From contig NC_135245.1 of the NCBI RefSeq assembly GCF_947623445.1, forward strand, positions 6,827,501-6,891,500: a DNA stretch of 64,000 bases, read 5' to 3'. This document shows, in pieces, positions 58,943 to 64,000 of this stretch. The position numbers and the translations under genes are program-made. Position 1 is the first letter of the stretch, and each line of letters begins with the position of its first letter. The notes beneath the pieces were generated by a model that worked only from the letters and a program-made list of their open reading frames with translations, had not been told where the DNA came from and did no database searches. This DNA is from Clavelina lepadiformis. Its lineage: Eukaryota; Chordata; Ascidiacea; Aplousobranchia; Clavelinidae.

Positions 58943-60604
58943 TAAAATTGGCCTATAACTTATAATGAGCAACAGCAAAGCAGTTGCTTTGAGACCAATC
59001 GAGCATCAGTATAGAATATAGACCTTAGTCTTGTAATCTTAGGTGACGACAGATTTTGTCTGTTTTGACGTCTTTGGGGAAAAATACGGAAAAATGCTAA
59101 TTCACGGAAATCCTCGTTATAAAATAGATGGGCAAAACATTAAAAGTGCAGTGAAAAATGCGTATTTATTCAGTGTTAGGACTCGAATCAGCTTATTAGC
59201 CATACCCATATCAACGTCATGCGCTTATAATTAACCAGATCTTAACAGTTAAGACGTCATCATCACCTTCGTATGTTCACCCAGGTTCTGTTTTCATACT
59301 GTCATTTTACAATATAGGCTTTCACGGATTTTTTCCAGGCCAATGCGGAAGTATATAAGCATAACAATAGCCTTCTTTGCGTATATCGGCCTTTATGCTT
59401 TGTAACAGTCCCTGTCTACACTACTACCACATTGTTTCATACAACTTTGGGCTCTGGACGTTGTGATATTTATCACAAGATGTGATACACCATTTCGCTG
59501 GTACCATATTGGCACAACATAGCTGACAAAATAAATGACAAGGAAGCATAAAAAAAATTAAACAGATATAGAAAGTCATCGAAAAAAACTGTGATTTTAA
59601 TCAAAGGAGCTTGAGTTTATTGAGCATCGCCGCAATACCAGGCATTTCTTAACTCTCTCTAATCCTAAACATATCTTGTTTACAAAAAGAACATCCAAAC
59701 GAATGCTAGGATGCGAAGCTTTGTTTATTTATAATAACATCTCATAACCAACCAAAGCAAGCAATATCGAAAACAGTCGCAAATACAACAGCAACACCCA
59801 TCCTCATGGCATTCTGTATACACTCCTGTGAGGATTTGGTTCTTTCGCACCAGTATCAAAAAACCCAGCTGTTAAAAACGATAAAACTGCAAAAATTTGA
59901 TAATTGTTTCAAAAACAATAGAGTAATAGCTACTGCCAATAATACGCAGAAATCACACTCTTAATTGGTTGATTTCTTGTAGAATTGGGTTGAAAGATTT
60001 GATTAATTTCCATGCGCTCAGGACCTGTACCAACAAATGTAGTTTGATTATATTTACAATTACTTAAATAATATAGTACCCGCGGAATTTGCAAACTCAA
60101 TATAGTTGGCCCCGCAAGAAAGTGAAGTATATAAACCAAGCTTGCTCCTCTTTTGCGTCTAAGAAAATTTAATACTGCAATGTATTGTGGCAGGGTGCAT
60201 GTTTTAATTGTAGTATTTTACGTGAAACTTTAAGCAAAAGGTGCAGTGTGTTTAGGGCATAAAGGGCAATTGCAAATGCAACACAATACTTTCTTTTCAA
60301 ATTAAGGGGTTTGCAACCGAAATCCCAAGTTGTTTTTGTTAAGTGGATGCGATTTCAGCTTAGGTCTGTCGGACATTGTTCAACGAGAATATTCAATAAC
60401 TTAATGCATTTTTTTACAACGGAAATATTTAGCGTCGTGTTATAAAACATATCATATAAACGCTTATTCTACAATAAAACCATGCTGTCTGTGTACAACC
60501 ACGTTTCGACAAACAATAACCCTGCAACACGAATGATGAGCTTGTAAGTACAATCACGTAGATCGCAATTCGCAAGGGTTAGAGGTAGCCTATTGTCTAC
60601 AGTA
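58943..60604. other. Gene-free stretch
   Basis: AT-rich sequence with short open frames only; no supported gene, element boundary or RNA. Confidence 0.45.
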
Positions 60605-62233
60605 GGGGAAGGTGGTGTAAAGCGGACCAACGGGTTAAAGTGGCACACCCCTCTTATTTTCTTAATAAAGTTTTTTAACCGCGCGGAAACCACTAAGTTT
60701 AGTGAAGCATGGCATAACGTGGTTGCAGACGCCATTATTCGAGGTTACGTGGAAAAAAAGGCAAGAAAAGGCACGGAATTCGTTTTTTGTACTCTCTGAT
60801 CTATTGAAAGGTATGTCTTGTAACTTAGATTTTATTTTACATGCATAAGGTAGAAGTTTGGTTGAATGGTAGAAAGGAGTTTTACTGTATCACGTACGCA
60901 TTACATAGGTTCATTCCGCTTACTGACTAGCCAAAATTTGGCCAACAGTCAAAATAATAGTTACCAAGGGGTGGGGGTAAAGTGGACCAGTGGTGGAGGA
61001 GGAGGAGTTGGAGAGGCTGACTTTGCTCCATCGGATGTTAATGATATTCCTATTGATCCTGTTCCAACCAACACCGAATCTTACCCCGTTAATGTTAGTT
61101 CAACTAGCATTGACTTGTGTGATGGCAGAAATATTGGCTTAGATGCGGCTGGTCTTCCCGAGATGCCTGAATCGTTACCTGCACAGCCAATAGATGTATG
61201 GCGAAGGTAGGTTGTTGTTGCGTTGTTACGTTGCTGCGTTGTTGACTCCTTGTCTCAGAAGGTTGCTATCGCTGTTCTCTGTCTCCTTCGCTCATATATT
61301 AACTGAAAAGAACACGGCATTCTTAATTTAAGACTTTACTCAAACTGATGTCCTGCGCGCAGGCAGTGCAAAAACGAAAGGGCCGGTAAAGTGAACGAGC
61401 AATGCGAACATACACACGTGCTGGGAACATCACGAGGGCGCCAACCAACGACAAACCAATAAGTATCCAACGGCCGCTACAGATGTAGCCCAACCGTCCT
61501 CTCCTGAAGATGCAAATTCCAGTTTCACAATTATAAGTCCTGTTGAAGTGCTTCCTATGCCGAAAGCAGCTCACACTCGCCAAAAGAGGAAGTCTAAGAG
61601 AGGTGCAATTGCTATTTTAACCAGTTCACCATACAAGAAGCAGTTGGCTGCAACGAATCGTAGCCAATCCGCGATATCTGGCAACAGCAGTAAAACAAAT
61701 TCATCGAAAAAGCGTTCTATGAAGAAAGCTAAGGTTTCCAGGTCATCAATGCAGCAGAAGGACACAGTCGATGAAAATGATAACAACGTAGATGCAGAAT
61801 GCTTTTACTGCAACGAATTGTATTCCAAATCATCCGAGAATGATGGGTGGATCCAGTGCTCCAAATGCATGCGATGAAGAATTATGTTTTTAAAAATTGA
61901 TGGTGAACTGCGATTACTTTCATAACTACTTCGCTTATGATGACAATTTGTAAATAAATTGATTGTGATGTGGAACAAATTGCCTTGTTTACTCAAAACT
62001 TACGGTGGTCCACTTTACCCCAAACATGTGGGGTAAAGTGGACTATTGGAGGTGCTTTTAAATCAAAAAGATTTTATGTAAGAAAGCAAGCAATCAATAA
62101 AAGGACACTTCAAAAATTAGCGAAATACCTTAGAGTTAACTCTCAAAACAAACAAGTCATATGTTTTGGTAAAATCAGTGAATTGTAACGATTAAGCCTT
62201 AGGTGGTCCGCTTTACCCCACCCCACCTTCCCC
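60605..62233. mobile_element. Pogo-like element with GGGGAAGGTGG termini and TA target site
   Basis: The left end GGGGAAGGTGGTGTAAAGCG and the complement of the right end (GGGGAAGGTGG, then GGTAAAGCGGACC) form inverted repeats. Both ends abut TA (60603-60604 and 62234-62235), the Tc1/mariner/pogo target duplication. The motif GGGGTAAAGTGGACC recurs inside at about 60973 and, as a 14-bp hairpin, at 62008-62043. It carries the C-terminal part of a pogo-type transposase only, so it is an internally deleted, non-autonomous copy. Confidence 0.78.
61489..61880 (+). pseudogene. C-terminal remnant of a pogo-like transposase
   Basis: The frame reads TDVAQPSSPEDANSSFTIIS, then VLPMPKAAHTRQKRKSKRG, then ILTSSPYKKQL, and ends with a PHD-like ECFYC..GWIQCSKCMRW before a TGA. 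Proline-rich LP.PKA plus TSSPYK plus two CxxC pairs is the usual tail of one group of pogo/Tigger transposases. A second piece in another register (APSDVNDIPIDPVP, about 61023-61207) belongs just upstream. The catalytic domain is absent. Confidence 0.65.
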
Positions 62234-62235
62234 TA

Positions 62236-64000
62236 CCTATCTTAATTGCAACTTCAGAAAACACTGTAAGAAAATAAACAATTTTGGCAAATTCCTTAAA
62301 GTCACTCAATAATAGGCCTATTATAATCTCTAAATCTAAAATAATCCCGAAATTTTGATTTATTGACAAAATCTTTAATTTTCCGCAGCTATCTTTTGGG
62401 TAGTGAAATTATACCGGTGTAAATACAATTACATCACACAAGATAGGCCTACAACGTAGCTATAACGACTTCGGACAGGCTACAAACTTTCACGAACAAG
62501 AACATCTATATGGTAGGCCGCACAATTGGCCTTTAATTACAAATGACACACTAGCTGTAGTTAGAAAGAGGTAAAAACTATTGCGAAAAGATTGAATTGT
62601 TACCTTTGCCATAAGATTTTGCTTTCCTAAATTTACTACACGTAGACTTATTAAGTTTGTCGTCAACCGTAATGGCATGGCATGTTTAGTAACGATAATT
62701 TGTAAAGAGACATGAGGAAATGGCGGACAAAAGCACATTGAAAGCCTCGGAGCCGAACCGCAGTATTATTAGGTAATTATTAGGTTTAAAAATAAGGTTA
62801 ACTTCATAAGATTGTATTATCAATCACAACGACAATAACGATAGAATCTGACAAAGTAACAACAATGCATCTAAACATAAGAAACCTATTTTCGAATGTA
62901 CAAAATCCACCAGCAGGATAAAATTTTAAAAAGTAATTTTTACAAAATACAGTATAGCAGTGCACAGCAAACAATGACTACGTAGCCATGTATAGGCCTA
63001 CGCATTTCTTGCTACGTTGTCATTCCATTACGCATACATCTCTACATATTCAAAAGCTCGTTTGCGGCGAACAGGGTCACTACCCTATGCAAAGAGACAG
63101 CTTTTCAATATTAAGTACGAGCTTTTACTGGTAAACTACGACATGAACCTCTTTGAATTTTGGCTTGCCAGGGATCCTATACATAAAATAGAAGTTGGAA
63201 ATGGCCAGCACGATAAACATAAAGCACAATAACAGTTTACGGTTGCTTTCAGAAAAAGAGTTTCAAAAAATATCAGATAACCAATACAAGGCAATGCTGC
63301 AATCCATTCAAATTTCTAAGTTTCAAAATGATCAAAAAATACACAAAACAAGAACACACAAAATCTTATAATATAAAAATTCATATGATCATGCGTACAA
63401 CAATAAAAATCTAACACTGGCAGCTGTTTTAATTCGAAATCCCGCTATCCATGCAGAAGAGGTTTGCTTATGGAATTTGGGGTGGACATTACTTTTGCTT
63501 CCCACCTGGAACAAAAACTTTTATTACAATCATAATACTGGAAGGTTTTTATGGTACTACAGTACTACTACTTGTCTGGAATATATCGTTCTTATTTTAT
63601 GCTACACATTGTTGCATTGCGACATTGACAATCACAATTCACAGAATAATACCTTTTCATATTATATAATACCTTTTCTTATTATACTTGTATCGAAACC
63701 GTTCTAAATTACTGTTGATTCAAACACAGAGCAGCTATTATTTTAAGAAAATAAAATTATAATAAAACAATGCTATACCCAATTAAGAACACCAACAACA
63801 AATGATACCTCAGTATTGGTGGAAGTGATGAGAGATTAACTTTGTATTGGAGCAATACAATAAAGCACAGTGTTTTTAAGGTAGGTGCTGAAAATACAAA
63901 AGAACAAAACTATTTTACAATACTTGACCTACATCGATGCAATACATAAGAAAGAGGAATCTATTAACTTAATCTATTTATTTAATTGGTTTTAAATATA
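62236..64000. other. Right flank without a recognisable gene
   Basis: AT-rich sequence with no supported exon, RNA gene or complete mobile element. Short open frames (for example 63451-63669) show no family features. Confidence 0.45.

Overview
The window looks like nuclear DNA from an invertebrate chordate, most likely an ascidian tunicate. It is AT-rich. Its genes are split by GT-AG introns, many of them short, and the gene set is chordate-like: a CatSper beta subunit, FBXO48, VTA1, TEPP/SPMIP8, PP2D1, an HLX-class homeobox gene and TTC13. Introns and spacers are full of DNA transposons (hAT, pogo/Tigger, small MITEs) and tRNA-derived SINEs. There is no sign of operons, CRISPR or bacterial genes. 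Species-level placement is inference.

Layout. Positions 1-2875 hold the end of a hAT element and a 925-bp foldback element whose arms are inverted tandem arrays. A CATSPERB-like gene follows on the + strand (about 2876-14535, 5' end unresolved) with at least four transposon insertions in its introns. FBXO48 (15872-16451, -) converges on it. VTA1 (19320-20186, +) is a single uninterrupted reading frame. A small unrecognised two-exon gene (21168-21599, -) converges on VTA1, and two weaker minus-strand gene models lie at 22980-23876 and 26458-27493. TEPP/SPMIP8-like (27551-28183, +) is followed head-to-tail by PP2D1 (28642-33891, +, 11 exons, 607 aa), whose phosphatase metal-site motifs are degenerate. 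After 2.8 kb of gene-free DNA comes HLX (36696-41091, +, 6 exons, 648 aa). TTC13 (56083-43994, -) was rebuilt here as 24 exons coding for 837 aa, with a signal peptide, TPRs and the family C-terminus. It carries a 5'-truncated Tigger element and two hAT elements in its introns. The last 8 kb is mostly mobile DNA: a MITE nested in a SINE with a perfect 8-bp target duplication, and a pogo-like element with GGGGAAGGTGG ends and a transposase remnant.

How the genes relate. CATSPERB (sperm Ca2+ channel), TEPP/SPMIP8 (sperm-tail microtubule inner protein) and PP2D1 (testis-biased pseudophosphatase) suggest a male-germline or flagellar concentration in the left half. VTA1, FBXO48, HLX and TTC13 are unrelated housekeeping or developmental genes. 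I did not find a convincing new multi-gene system. The most novel-looking material is in the mobile elements and in the unrecognised small genes. Exon coordinates are my own reading of splice sites; each was checked for a consistent reading phase across every junction.
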